A DNA stretch of 64,000 nt from Glandiceps talaboti (taxonomy: Eukaryota > Hemichordata > Enteropneusta > Spengelidae): NCBI RefSeq assembly GCF_964340395.1, contig NC_135566.1, positions 21,662,635 to 21,726,634 on the forward strand, given 5' to 3'. Position 1 is the stretch's first letter; each line of letters opens with the position of its first letter. Positions 40,501-53,290 of this stretch are shown one piece after another. The notes under the pieces are model-generated. The model ran no database searches, was not told the origin of the DNA, and saw only the letters and a list, made by a program, of their open reading frames with translations. The position numbers and the translations under genes were made by a program.

Positions 40501-43500
40501 AAGATTTTGGAATTGCATAATTACTGAGAATGGTCATTAAATTTTGTTGCCCAATATTTCTTCCCATCTGCAATGGAAAGTATAAGTTATCAAAAAGTTC
40601 TTTTGTCAGTACTAAGCACACAACAAGTAATGACAACCTTATGTCACAAGTAGGTTGTAGCAGAATGAAGAAATATTGGAGATGAATAGAATTGTATTAA
40701 CCGTGGTAATATCTTTTCAAAAAGGTTAAAGCGAGTACTGGCAACTTGTAAGAGTAAATATTAGAATACTGTTATTTCATTCCATCAATAAGTTTATACT
40801 GTATTGTTTGATTCATTCCTTTCAGGATGGAACTCAAGGTCACGGAAGATGACACGAACACAGATGGCAGATGAACACCAGACAGCCAATCAAGAAGTGG
40901 AAGAAGTAAGTGAAGATTTTGGAATTGCATAATTACTGAGAATGGTCATTAAATTTTGTTGCCCAATATTTCTTCCCATCTGCAATGGAAAGTATAAGTT
41001 ATCAAAAAGTTCTTTTGTCAGTACTAAGCACACGACAAGTAATGACAACCTTATGTCACAAGTAGATTGTAGCAGAATAAAGAAATATTTTGGAGATGAA
41101 CAGAATTATATTATCCGTAGTAATATCTTTTCAAAAAGGTTAAATTGAGTAGTGGCAACTTTAAGAGTAAATATTAGAATACTGTTATTTCATTCCATCA
41201 ATTAGTTTATACTGTATTGTTTGATTCATTCCTTTCAGGATGGAACTCAAGGTCACGGAAGATGACACGAACACAGATGGCAGATGAACACCAGACAGCC
41301 AATCAAGAAGTGGAAGAAGTAAGTGAAGATTTTGGAATTGTATAATTACTGAGAATGGTCATTAAATTTTGTTGCCCAATATTTCTTCCCATCTGCAATG
41401 GAAAGTATAAGTTATCTAAAAGTTCTTTTGTCAGTCCTAATCACACGACAAGTAATGACAACCTTATGTCACAAGTAGATTGTAGCAGAATGAAGAAATA
41501 TTTTGGAGATGAACAGAATTGTATTATCCGTGGTAATATCTTTTCAAAAAGATTAAATTGAGTAGTGGCAACTTTGAGAGTAAATATTAGAATCTAAATA
41601 ACTTATTTCATTCCTTCAATAAGTTTATACTGTATTGTTTGATTCATTCCTTTCAGGATGAAACTCAAGGTCACGGAAGATGACACGAACACAGATGGCA
41701 GATGAACACCAGACAGCCAATCAAGAAGTGGAAGAAGTAAGTGAAGATTTTGGAATTGTATAATTTATGAGAATGGTCATTAAATTTTGTTGCCCAATAT
41801 TTCTTCCCATCTGCAATGGAAAGTATAAGTTATCAAAAAGTTCTTTTGTCAGTACTAAGCACACGACAAGTAATGACAACCTTATGTCACAAGTAGATTG
41901 TAGCAGAATGAAGACATATTTTGGAGATGAACAAAATTGTATTATCCGTGGTAATATCTTTTCAAAAAGGTTAAATTGAGTAGTGGCAACTTTAAGAGTA
42001 AATATTAGAATACTGTTATTTCATTCCATCAATAAGTTTATACTGTATTGGTTGATTCATTCCTTTCAGGATGGAACTCAAGGTCACGGAAGATGACAGG
42101 AACACAGATGGCAGATGAACACCAGGCAGCCAATCAAGAAGTGGAAGAAGTAAGCGTAGATTTTGGAATTGTATAATTACTGAGAATGGTCATTAAATTT
42201 TGTTGCCCAGTATTTTTCTTCCCATCTGCAATGGAAAGTATAAGTTATCTAAAAGTTCTTTTGTCAGTACTAAGCACACGACAAGTAATGAAAACCTTAT
42301 GTCACAAGTAGATTGTAGCAGATTGAAGAAATCTTTTTGGAGATGAACAGAATTGTATTATCCGTGGTAATATCTTTTCAAAAAGGTTAAATTGAGTAGT
42401 GGCAACTTTAAGAGTAAATATTAGAATCTAAATAACTGTTATTTCATTCCATCAATAAGTTTATACTGTATTGTTTGATTCATTCCTTTCAGGATGAAAC
42501 TCAAGGTCACGGAAGATGACACGAACACAGATGGCAGATGAACACCAGACAGCCATTCAAGAAGTCGAAGAAGTAAGTGAAGATTTTGGAATTGTATAAT
42601 TACTGAGAATGGTCATTAAATTTTGTTGCCCAACATTTCTTCCCATCTGCAATGGAAAGTATAAGTTATCGAAAAGTTCTTTTGTCAGTACTAAGCACAC
42701 GACAAGTAATGACAACCTTATGTCACAAGTAGGTTGTAGCAGAATGAAGAAATATTGGAGATGAATAGAATTGTAGTAACCGTGGTAATATCTTTTCAAA
42801 AAGGTTAAAGCGAGTACTGGCAACTTGTAAGAGTAAATATTAGAATACTGTTATTTCATTCCATCAATAAGTTTATACTGTATTGTTTGATTCATTCCTT
42901 TCAGGATGGAACTCAAGGTCACGGAAGATGACACGAACACAGATGGCAGATGAACACCAGACAGCCAATCAAGAAGTGGAAGAAGTAAGTGAAGATTTTG
43001 GAATTGTATAATTAATGAGAATGGTCATTAAATTTTGTTGCCCAATATTTCTTCCCATCTGCAATGGAAAGTATAAGTTATCAAAAAGTTCTTTTGTCAG
43101 TACTAAGCACACGACAAGTAATGACAACCTTATGTCACAAGTAGATTGTAGCAGAATAAAGAAATATTTTGGAGATGAACAGAATTATATTATCCGTGGT
43201 AATATCTTTTCAAAAAGGTTAAATTGAGTAGTGGCAACTTTAAGAGTAAATATTAGAATACTGTTATTTCATTCCATCAATAAGTTTATACTGTATTGTT
43301 TGATTCATTCCTTTCAGGATGGAACTCAAGGTCACGGAAGATGACAGGAACACAGACGGCAGATGAACACCAGGCAGCCAATCAAGAAGTGGAAGAAGTA
43401 AGCGTAGATTTTGGAATTGCATAATTACTGAGAATGGTCATTAAATTTTGTTGCCTAGTATTTTTCTTCCCATCTGCAATGGAAAGTATAAGTTATCTAA

Positions 43501-45389
43501 AAGTTCTTTTGTCAGTACTAAGCACACGACAAGTAATGAAAACCTTATGTCACAAGTAGATTGTAGCAGATTGAAGAAATCTTTTTGGAGATGAACAGAA
43601 TTGTATTATCCGTGGTAATATCTTTTCAAAAAGGTTAAATTGAGTAGTGGCAACTTTAAGAGTAAATATTAGAATACTGTTATTTCATTCCATCAATAAG
43701 TTTATACTGTATTGGTTGATTCATTCCTTTCAGGATGGAACTCAAGGTCACGGAAGATGACACGAACACAGATGGCAGATGAACACCAGACAGCCATTCA
43801 AGAAGTCGAAGAAGTAAGTGAAGATTTTGGAATTGAATAATTACTGAGAATGGTCATTAAATTTTGTTGCCCAACATTTCTTCCCATCTGCAATGGAAAG
43901 TATAAGTTATCGAAAAGTTCTTTTGTCAGTACTAAGCACACGACAAGTAATGACAACCTTATGTCACAAGTAGGTTGTAGCAGAATGAAGAAATATTGGA
44001 GATGAATAGAATTGTAGTAACCGTGGTAATATCTTTTCAAAAAGGTTAAAGCGAGTACTGGCAACTTGTAAGAGTAAATATTAGAATACTGTTATTTCAT
44101 TCCATCAATAAGTTTATACTGTATTGTTTGATTCATTCCTTTCAGGATGGAACTCAAGGTCACGGAAGATGACACGAACACAGATGGCAGATGAACACCA
44201 GACAGCCAATCAAGAAGTGGAAGAAGTAAGTGAAGATTTTGGAATTGTATAATTAATGAGAATGGTTATTAAATTTTGTTGCCCAATATTTCTTCCCATC
44301 TGCAATGGAAAGTATAAGTTATCAAAAAGTTCTTTTGTCAGTACTAAGCACACGACAAGTAATGACAACCTTATGTCACAAGTAGATTGTAGCAGAATAA
44401 AGAAATATTTTGGAGATGAACAGAATTATATTATCCGTGGTAATATCTTTTCAAAAAGGTTAAATTGAGTAGTGGCAACTTTAAGAGTAAATATTAGAAT
44501 ACTGTTATTTCATTCCATCAATAAGTTTATACTGTATTGTTTGATTCATTCCTTTCAGGATGGAACTCAAGGTCACGGAAGATGACAGGAACACAGATGG
44601 CAGATGAACACCAGGCAGCCAATCAAGAAGTGGAAGAAGTAAGCGTAGATTTTGGAATTGTATAATTACTGAGAATGGTCATTAAATTTTGTTGCCCAGT
44701 ATTTTTCTTCCCATCTGCAATGGAAAGTATAAGTTATCTAAAAGTTCTTTTGTCAGTACTAAGCACACGACAAGTAATGAAAACCTTATGTCACAAGTAG
44801 ATTGTAGCAGATTGAAGAAATCTTTTTGGAGATGAACAGAATTGTATTATCCGTGGTAATATCTTTTCAAAAAGGTTAAATTGAGTAGTGGCAACTTTAA
44901 GAGTAAATATTAGAATCTAAATAACTGTTATTTCATTCCATCAATAAGTTTGTACTGTATTGTTTGATTCATTCCTTTCAGGATCGAACTCAAGGTCATG
45001 GAAGATGACACGAACACAGATGGCAGATGAACACCAGGCAGCCAATCAAGAAGTGGAAGAAGTAAGCGTAGATTTTGGAATTGTATAATTACTGAGAATG
45101 GTCATTAAATTTTGTTGCCCAATATTTCTTCCCATCTGCAATGGAAAGTATAAGTTATCAAAAAGTTCTTTTGTCAGTACTAAGCACACGACAAGTAATG
45201 AAAACCTTATGTCACAAGTAGATTGTAGCAGAATGAAGAAATATTTTGGAGATGAACAGAATTGTATTATCCGTGGTAATATCTTTTCAAAAAGGTTAAA
45301 TTGAGTAGTGGCAACTTTAAGAGTAAATATTAGAATCTAAATAACTTATTTCATTCCATCAATAAGTTTATACTGTATTGTTTGATTAG

Positions 45390-45471
45390 GATGGAACTTA
45401 AGGTCACGGAAGATAACACGAACACAGATGGCAGATGAACACCGGACAGCCAATCAAGAAGTGGAAGAAGT
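45390..45471 (+). other. Last well-conserved exon-like block, acceptor lost
   Basis: The block and its GTAAGTGAAG donor are intact, but the pyrimidine tract upstream is deleted: TTTGATT joins directly to AGGATGG. If the array is spliced, this copy should be skipped or use another acceptor. After it the repeat diverges quickly. Confidence 0.6.
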
Positions 45472-45529
45472 AAGTGAAGATTTTGGATTTGTAAAATTAC
45501 TGAAAATGGTCATTAGATTTTGTTGCCCA

Positions 45530-46560
45530 ATATTTTGTACCTTCAGCAATGGATTACAAGGCCACGGACGATGATACACAGAGTGGAGAGGGATGGGTGT
45601 GACACTGATTGCAAACACCACAGAAGTGGGTCAACATCGAGTCGCCATAAATTTCATCAATTTGTTTTTGGGCAATATTCTTATCTTCTGTCATCAATGA
45701 TAAATACAAGTTATCTAAGGGGAGAGGGTGGTCTTGTGATTTCTTATCACATGATAAGTAGCAACAAAGAAGTTAGTCAATATTAGTAATTTTGAGTGTA
45801 AACATTACAATTTTAATAAATTTCTTTTCATTCAATAAATAAATAAATTATCTTTTATTTACTCACTTAAGGATTACAAGGCCATGGAAGATGGTACGAA
45901 GACTGGAGCTGGATGGATGTGACAACGACTGCGAATGCCACAGATGTGAGTCAACATTCTGAATTTTAAAATTAGTCGACATAAATTTCATCAATGTGTT
46001 ATTGTCAATATTTTTCTCCTGTCATCAATGATAAATACAAGTACAATCTCAGGGGGAGAGGGTGGCCTTCTGAATACTAATCACATGACAAGCTTAGTTC
46101 ACAAGTATTTTCAGGCTAAAATTAAAGTAAAATAAACATTGTATTGAAGTAATTTTTCTAAAAGGTCAGATTAAGTAATTGCAATTTTGAGTGTAGATAT
46201 TACAATCATTCAATATGTAAATATATTGTCTATTGTTTTATATATTCAATTATGATATTATCAGCAGTAATATTTTTTTAGAGCTTAGTAAAGTAATAGC
46301 AATTTTGAGTGTTTTGACTCATATCTCGAACACTGGAGAATGAATGACTTGTGAAATAATTTCACAGTGCGATGATGTAGAATGATGCTCATGCATTATA
46401 TGAACCACATTACACAATGGAATATTAGATGTTAGCAATTTTGTTTAAGGATTTAGTAAATATTACAATTCGAATGGATGTTGTTTCAATAAATACTTTT
46501 ATTAATTCACTTTAGGATGGACCCAAGATGAATTCGAAGACCCAAGAATGTGATTATTAA
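45530..46560 (+). repeat. Diverged relatives of the exon-like unit
   Basis: Three degenerate copies follow the array. Around 45,550-45,640 and 45,871-45,947 a block begins GGATTACAAGGCCA, keeps a GGAAGATG- or GGACGATG-like core, and ends near a GTGGGT or GTGAGT sequence. At 46,515 CACTTTAGGATGGA repeats the acceptor-plus-start motif. Intervening AT-rich DNA resembles the array's intron-like part (ATAAATACAAGT, TCACATGAC). They look like older copies or ancestral exons from which the young array arose. Frames here have no recognisable product. Confidence 0.55.
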
Positions 46561-46564
46561 AATT

Positions 46565-47066
46565 TGATTAAATTGTTTTTCTTTTTTAAATATGATTGTA
46601 TGAATGAATGAATGAGTGACTAGTTTCTATATCCCTTCCCCTTTCTCTTTCCCAACCTCCAAATTAAAAATAATTTCGTCTTCATCGTCAACTACGTCGC
46701 ATCTCGGTCCTTTTTCGCTGTCGGTATTACATATACACAAACATTTCATCTTTTTCTCTTTCTTCTCATTTTTGGTTGTCCTCAGGCTAGGTTAAGTTGG
46801 TGACCGGTTTGTCGGTTGGTCGGTAATATTTTCACTTGCCTCTCTATGGCCTTTCTCTCATACATAACATCCACAGACACAAATTTCGCAGTTTCGCCAC
46901 CGTTTATATTTTCACCGTGTACATCTCCGTCCGTATTTGTCATCGCCGCGTTTCCATCTGCGTTCGTCATCTTCGCCATGTATCATATTCAAGCTATTTT
47001 AACACCAAACATACAAACTATATGTTTGTATGATTGAGAGTGCCCTTGACATTATTCACAGTCAAG

Positions 47067-47070
<4 letters not shown>
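46565..47070. other. Unique DNA, no gene supported
   Basis: The sequence is more GC-rich and pyrimidine-rich than its surroundings. Short frames of 65-73 codons occur on both strands over the same bases, so most must be spurious. The minus-strand frame at 46,782-46,979 opens with several Met codons and is hydrophilic (Asp/Asn/Thr-rich). It could be a first exon, but nothing confirms it. Confidence 0.4.
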
Positions 47071-47151
<81 letters not shown>

Positions 47152-47190
47152 TGTGTCTGAGTGTGTGTGTGTCTGTGTGTGTGTGTGTGT
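47071..47190 (+). repeat. (GT)n microsatellite
   Basis: About 120 bp of GT dinucleotides, interrupted by occasional GAGTTT, TTT and CTGA variants. Confidence 0.97.
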
Positions 47191-47286
47191 AAAAATGTGT
47201 CCCCTTGGATATGTTATGGCAACTCAAAAAAGGCGACAAAGAATTGCTTGGCAGCGATGACACCCCTAGCATTGACTAGATAATAT

Positions 47287-47319
47287 GAACGTTAGACCGT
47301 TAGAAATAGTCTAACGTTC
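47287..47319. repeat. Perfect 11-bp inverted repeat (hairpin)
   Basis: GAACGTTAGAC and its exact reverse complement GTCTAACGTTC are separated by an 11-base loop. The site lies between the GT microsatellite and a phrase (GGACCTTTTTGCCAGA) that recurs at 48,408. No downstream T-run or nearby gene points to a terminator. It may be the end of a small foldback element. Confidence 0.7.
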
Positions 47320-47629
47320 AGGGGACCTTTTTGCCAGACTTGCCACATCATAACCTGCAGCTGTTTACAGTGTTTACAGTAAATTCCTATTTGGTCTTGA
47401 AGGATGAGAATTTAAATAAATTATACCGTAAGTTATCTATACATATACTGATCAACTGAAAGTACTATCATCTGCCTTTTGTGGCTGTCATTCAAGGCAA
47501 TGTCTATTATATCTACAAGATATCAAGCATACATCATCTACACCTGATGGCTAAGAGTGGTAAGTGTCATCTATAAGTTACTTACTTTTTGTTATTCTTC
47601 TACATTCGATTTGCGACGATGATGAATGC

Positions 47630-48150
47630 AAAATAACTGTTTTATACATGCTAACGTAAGTGACTTATAAATGTAAATTAAGCATCTGTGAGAACAAATA
47701 ACACACACGTAAGGGCAAGTGATTCGTATATGAAAATAAATAACACACATAAAGCAAGTAATGCACTATGAATATAAACGATGCCCACACAAAGGCAAAT
47801 GATGAAAAATTGAAAATAAGTTACACATGCATGGTGCATCATAAAAATAAATGACACCAGATAGCTGGTAACCTAGTATCAAATCATACACAAGACGCAT
47901 GATGTGCCATGTAAAAATGACACAAGGCAAATGATGCATGTATTAAAGTAAATGATGTACATATGAATATAAATGATGTGCATTAAGGTAAACGTAGACT
48001 GTAAGATATGTTGTGATTTTCCGCCCTCATCGGCCTACTCTCACACGTGTGAGGGCGCCTCGTCATGGCGTACCTTAAAGACCAAGGTAATTGGTGAACC
48101 AAAAAATAAATGGTGTGCCCTTCAGGCAAGTGATGCAATATGAAAGTGAA
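47630..48150 (+). repeat. Degenerate minisatellite, period about 40-48 bp
   Basis: Phrases of the type AAAATAAATGACACACAT then AAGGCAAGTGATGCA and TATGAA recur about ten times with heavy divergence. No open frame of note is associated. The repeat is interrupted near 48,010-48,090 by a GC-rich segment with a palindrome. Confidence 0.6.
48022..48057. repeat. Nested palindromes around a CACGTG core
   Basis: CTCACACGTGTGAG at 48,040-48,053 is a perfect 14-bp palindrome with an E-box-like centre. An outer pair, CGCCCTCA and TGAGGGCG, spans 48,022-48,057. It could be a foldback remnant or a chance factor site; no promoter context is visible. Confidence 0.6.
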
Positions 48151-48177
48151 ACATTCACTGGGTCAAATTATATAGCG

Positions 48178-49329
<1,152 letters not shown>

Positions 49330-49330
<1 letters not shown>

Positions 49331-49680
49331 CTTAAAAGTGAATTTTGAGACTATTAGTAATTGCCAAGCTTTACAAGACAGCACCAATATAAAGCAACTG
49401 CACAGGGTTGAAATATTTGTGAAATAAATGTTGATAGTATCTTCACAGTAAAATGTATGGAAGAGCTTGGAAAGGGATATGTCCACCTTTTTTTTTTGGG
49501 GGGGGGGATCCTCATGGTCTCTCCCTAGAAGGCTCTCTTAAAAGCCATTTTTAGGATATTCAGAGCCTTTCAAGCAATAATCTCCAAACTTTACAAAACA
49601 GCACCACCATATCAGAAGGTATTCTGTATAACTTACACAGGGTTGAAATATGTTAAAAGTTAAATGGCATCATTATACTA
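49330..49680 (+). repeat. Diverged local duplication, offset about 220 bp
   Basis: An AAAGCC or GAAGCC phrase, then CTTTACAA(A/G)ACAGCACCA and CACAGGGTTGAAATAT followed by an AT-rich tail occur twice in the same order (about 49,360-49,440 and 49,580-49,670). Confidence 0.55.
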
Positions 49681-51185
49681 AAGGTCGGTACACTTAATGG
49701 TAGTATCATTGGTCGGGGAGATTTGAACTTTTAAGGCAATATTATAGTAGACTATCTTGGGAAACATTTCACATCTTTAAAAGACAATATTCGAATCGAA
49801 ACAGGTTCAGACTTTAGATGGGAACGGGCTTACTATGACAGTAAAAAGGTTAGAGCATATGATTGTTGGCTATGTATTAGTGACCCCCGGGGGTGAGAGA
49901 TTTCTTGGGGTTTTCAGGGTCACCTTGATTTTTCAGTTTTTATCAACAAATCGCCGAAACATTACAATAATTACAGTTAAAGATAATGTTATATCCTACA
50001 AAGTGGTTATAATAGAGAATTATATAGATTACATGTACACATCCAGTTTCAGAGATACATGACATATGTACTGTAACTAGTGTGGTAGGTAATACATTGC
50101 ATATGTATATGTAAAGTTAAGTTTGAGCCACACTCCAGGTGAAGTAATATTTTAAAATAGGGACAGGAAAAAATACTAAAGTTCAGACAAGGTCATGCCA
50201 CTGTAGATTAATGGATTCTTTTCTTTCATCCAAATCCAAAACACAATGGCATCCCCTACCCAAAATTTCAAAACAGGATGCCCCCCCCCCCGCCAATTTC
50301 GAAAAGAGGTTGACCCCCTACTAATGCATCACATGTTGATAATCGTCTGCTACTTCTGTCGAAAACTATCCTGTTTACGGCACTTACGGCATATTCCGTC
50401 TAAATCTCTCGTACCCCGTTTGTGACTAGAATAGACTTTGCTTGACTAAAGCGACCATTTCACATATAAAGGAAAACTTACTGGAATGCTTGTTGCATAT
50501 ATAGAAACATTGTCAATGTTGATTTTTACAGCTAAAATCGTAGGCTTGGTGTTTCACTCACTCATGTGACATGACGTTTATTACACACCCTCAGACAACT
50601 GCTAATGCAAAATAAACAATGACGTAGGTGCCGTGCATAGTGAGGATGTAGAAGTAGTCAAGTTGAAATGTTGATTATCAGCAATATAAACAATTGTAGC
50701 CATTAAAATTTTCGAGCCCATGTGACACTGTAATGATTTCATTAAAGGCCTGTTTTTGCTGCACTGTGAAAGAATACAATTTAAATGCATACAGCGATCT
50801 TCTATCGACTGTAGCTCTAAGTCTCAAGCTCTACTAAAACTACCTACTGACAGCCAGTTTCTCTATTGAGCACAAGTGTAATCTTTCACTGGAGGATTTT
50901 AGAGACATAAAAAAATAGTTTCCATGGTATGAGCGTAAAAAGATATTATTGTGCTGCAAGTGCAGAAATGCTATAAATGTCAAATTCCCTGGTACATGTG
51001 TTTCTGGTGCCACCGCCATATGCAGTTTTATACTTTGGCAAATGCTGAAACAAACTGAATCTCTACCATCAAATCAAATTACTAAGAATACTGACCCGAC
51101 TTAGTACCTTTAATGAATCCTGTAATTTTTCATAATGATACAATAATTTTAAATGGTATGGCATGCAACAATATACTTTGAGGAT
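49681..51185. other. Unique DNA, no gene supported
   Basis: AT-rich sequence with a poly-C tract near 50,280. The plus-strand frame at 49,835 (75 codons) and the minus-strand frame at 50,602 (62 codons) show no motifs. I see no RNA gene. Confidence 0.5.
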
Positions 51186-51189
51186 TTTT

Positions 51190-51530
51190 CTTGGTGTTAG
51201 TTTTCTGAATAACACCAGATAGCACTCTCTTAGTCCTTAAATTTCAAAAATTCAAAAGAGGGAGGGGGTGAACCTCGTACGCACCCCCATGCTCTCTTGT
51301 ATTTTGATTCAAAGTTAAACTGGTATTGTTGACACCTTGATATATTAAATAGCACCACAAAGCATTCTTTTAGTTCTTCAATTTCATAACTTTCTAGGGG
51401 TACCCACCCCTACACTGCACCCATGTATTTTGATTCAAATTTCACCCTGTATTATTACTACCTTGATATGATAAAATAGCACCAGAAGTACTCTTTGAAT
51501 CCTTGAATTTCAAAAATGTCCACTTGGCTC
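51190..51530 (+). repeat. Three diverged tandem copies, about 125-150 bp each
   Basis: A phrase of the form CCTTGATAT(A/G)(T/A)TAAA-ATAGCACCA, then CTCTTAGTCCTTAAATTTCA and a C/A-rich tail mentioning CACCC and TTTTGATTCAAA, appears three times with shared order and substitutions and small indels between copies. It looks like a decaying tandem repeat. Confidence 0.55.
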
Positions 51531-52829
51531 CCTCAAACTTCTATTCAACCTTAACTGTCTACTTTCTATTTTTACTGGCCACTTTGGGAATATTAAAGAA
51601 TCATGAATGTCTCAGGGATCCTGTTATGAGGAAATTTAATTTCAAAAATAAAAAGTAACATGACTCGACTTGATGCGGTGAAAAGTCAAATTTATAAAGC
51701 ATATATTTAAAAGAAAATTGCTGTACCCCTACTTGGAAAACTATTGCTGTCATGGTGGTTGTGGTAGTTCCAATTCATCCAGCTCCCTCCCCCGAAATCA
51801 AATGGTTAACCCTAACCACCGGACGTGATAGGGAAGCTGTGAAACCATGGTGAATCCATGTTTTTGAAATATTTGAAAAGAGGAGGATTATTTTTTAGAG
51901 AAAGAAAGCTGATGGAGGACCATTTTTAGCACAATGGAATCAGGGAAGGTCACATCTTGTACAACAGACCAGGCTTGATCCCCTCCCTTCTGTAATTTCC
52001 GAATGCTCCCTTATTCGGGAAAATCTTGATAGGACAAATGGGACAGATATAAGTACTGCTATAGAGCGCCACCATCACCGTTAAAGGCATACCAACTGTC
52101 AAGTGATCCAGCTGTCCCCGGGAGCCGTCCAGCACATTGACTGATAGCCAACTACTTATCCAATGCCTAACCCACCACCACCGTCTAATACACTCCGACG
52201 TTTTTGAATAGACCCCAAACAAAGAAAAGCAAACAAATAAAATAATTAAAACTACGAACAAAGAACAAAGAACACAACTGTTTCATAAAACATGCATGTG
52301 ATACGTATGGTGTTTCAGGTCGCCCTCTTCGGTGGGGCTCGAACACACAGGCTTCAGATTCCATTCTCTTCAACTTGAATCGAACAGAAATATTAAATTT
52401 GTACAAAAATGGGGGGGGGGGGGGGGGGGGTGAGGTACCTCTGCGTCCTGTCAGTGCAACGATCCACTTTGGGCACTCAAATTAGATAATATTTCTATTT
52501 GTAAATTTTATAGAATAGTTTTAAATAGTGTGAGTAAAGGTTCAATTTTATTTGTAGTTTTAAAAATTCTATTTCGCGTTGAAAATCAAAATGGAGGTAG
52601 GAAAAAGCCGATTTCTTACTGGTCCAATTGGCTAACAAGGCATTTTTTCCATATGGTTGGTTCAAGTAAAAAAATGACGATCAACTTTCTAAATGTTGTG
52701 CATGATATTGTGAAGCCATAGTAGGTGGCATTCCATATCTTGCATCTTTTGATTTTCTCCATTATTCATTAATGATTTTCATCCATGTGTTCCCCGACAT
52801 CAAACAGTGCAGTGAGATACAATCATACA
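51531..52829. other. Unique DNA with a 20-base poly-G tract
   Basis: No gene is supported. The frame of 103 codons on the minus strand (51,950-52,261) begins with a hydrophobic stretch but has no family features and overlaps another minus-strand frame. A run of 20 G occurs at 52,411-52,430. Confidence 0.5.
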
Positions 52830-53066
52830 TTGCCAAACTACATATCTGATCTAATTCACTTGAAGCCAAATCCCAGGACACTCTGATCAACTGCCAAATG
52901 TTTATTGCACGAACCCAAGTACAAACTGTTGTCATATGGCGGGCGTGCATTCCCACGTGCTGCACCCCATCTATGGAATGCACTGCCACTGGAAATAAGA
53001 CAAAAGCCAACAGCTGACACTTTCAAAAAGGGCCTAAAGACGTATCGGTTCTCCAGAGCATTCTAA
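52830..53066 (+). pseudogene. 3' end of a non-LTR retrotransposon reverse transcriptase frame
   Basis: The frame reads Leu-Pro-Asn-Tyr-Ile-Ser-Asp-Leu early on. Later come a Tyr-Gly-Gly-Arg-Ala-Phe segment, Ala-Ala-Pro-His-Leu-Trp-Asn-Ala-Leu-Pro and a TFKKGLKTYRF tail, ending at TAA. This is the characteristic C-terminal end of ORF2 in CR1/jockey-type LINEs (the LWNxLP and FKxxLKTxxF motifs). One in-frame TGA at 52,884 and the loss of the frame upstream show that it is dead and 5'-truncated. The tetranucleotide-rich sequence about 40 bp downstream is probably its microsatellite tail. Confidence 0.85.
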
Positions 53067-53107
53067 CTGCACAGCATTTCTGAACTCTACATAGTAGTGG
53101 ATACTGG

Positions 53108-53290
53108 CGCTTTATTAATTCACTGATTGATTGATTGGTTGGTTGGTTGGTTGTTTCGATCGATCGATCGATCGATCGGTCGGTCGGTCGGTAGCTCGCT
53201 CGCTCGGTCGCTCGCTCGGTTGGTTGGTTGACTGACTGACTGACTGATCAATCGATCGATCGATCGATTTATTGATTTATTGATTTATTG
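53108..53290 (+). repeat. Mosaic of tetranucleotide repeats
   Basis: Consecutive short runs of GATT, GGTT, CGAT, CGGT, GCTC/GGTC, TTGG, TGAC, CGAT again and TTAT occur. Each differs from the next by one base, as in a microsatellite tail that mutated and re-expanded. It follows the LINE remnant. Confidence 0.9.

Larger units (their letters stand above)
5225..45510 (+). repeat. 40-kb tandem array of a 413-418-bp exon-like unit
   Basis: The same unit recurs head-to-tail throughout. By eye there are about 93 copies of its 80-nt core. Order inside a unit: pyrimidine tract TTCATTCCTTTCAG, the 80-nt block, GTAAGTGAAG, then about 335 nt of AT-rich sequence. Length classes differ mainly in the tail (AATCTAAATAACTGTTATTTC, a version lacking two to three bases, and AATACTGTTATTTC), giving 418- and 413-bp steps. 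A second polymorphism, TATTTTGGAG versus TATTGGAG, breaks the internal 68-codon frame in many units. Copies at the left (5-11 kb) and right (38-45 kb) edges are more varied than central ones, as expected from unequal crossing-over. The array begins abruptly after the CAGT satellite and ends in diverged copies. Confidence 0.96.

Noticed and set aside
12545-44064. Minus-strand frames of 84-88 codons in a few array units
   Set aside because: Present in only three units and created by single substitutions; no motif or promoter.
7269-45304. A conserved 68-70-codon frame beginning Met-Val-Ile-Lys in many array units
   Set aside because: It lies in the intron-like part. Many units break it by a two-base deletion (TATTTTGG to TATTGG) or by other changes, and the unbroken copies are simply young repeats. 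Nothing indicates selection for protein.
1300-45510. CRISPR array
   Set aside because: The repeats are long, tandem and without unique spacers of regular size, in eukaryotic DNA.
46782-46979. Similarity of a minus-strand Asp/Asn-rich frame to the exon-like block (GATGAC, AACGCAGATGG)
   Set aside because: Only short purine-rich words match and on the opposite strand; compatible with chance.
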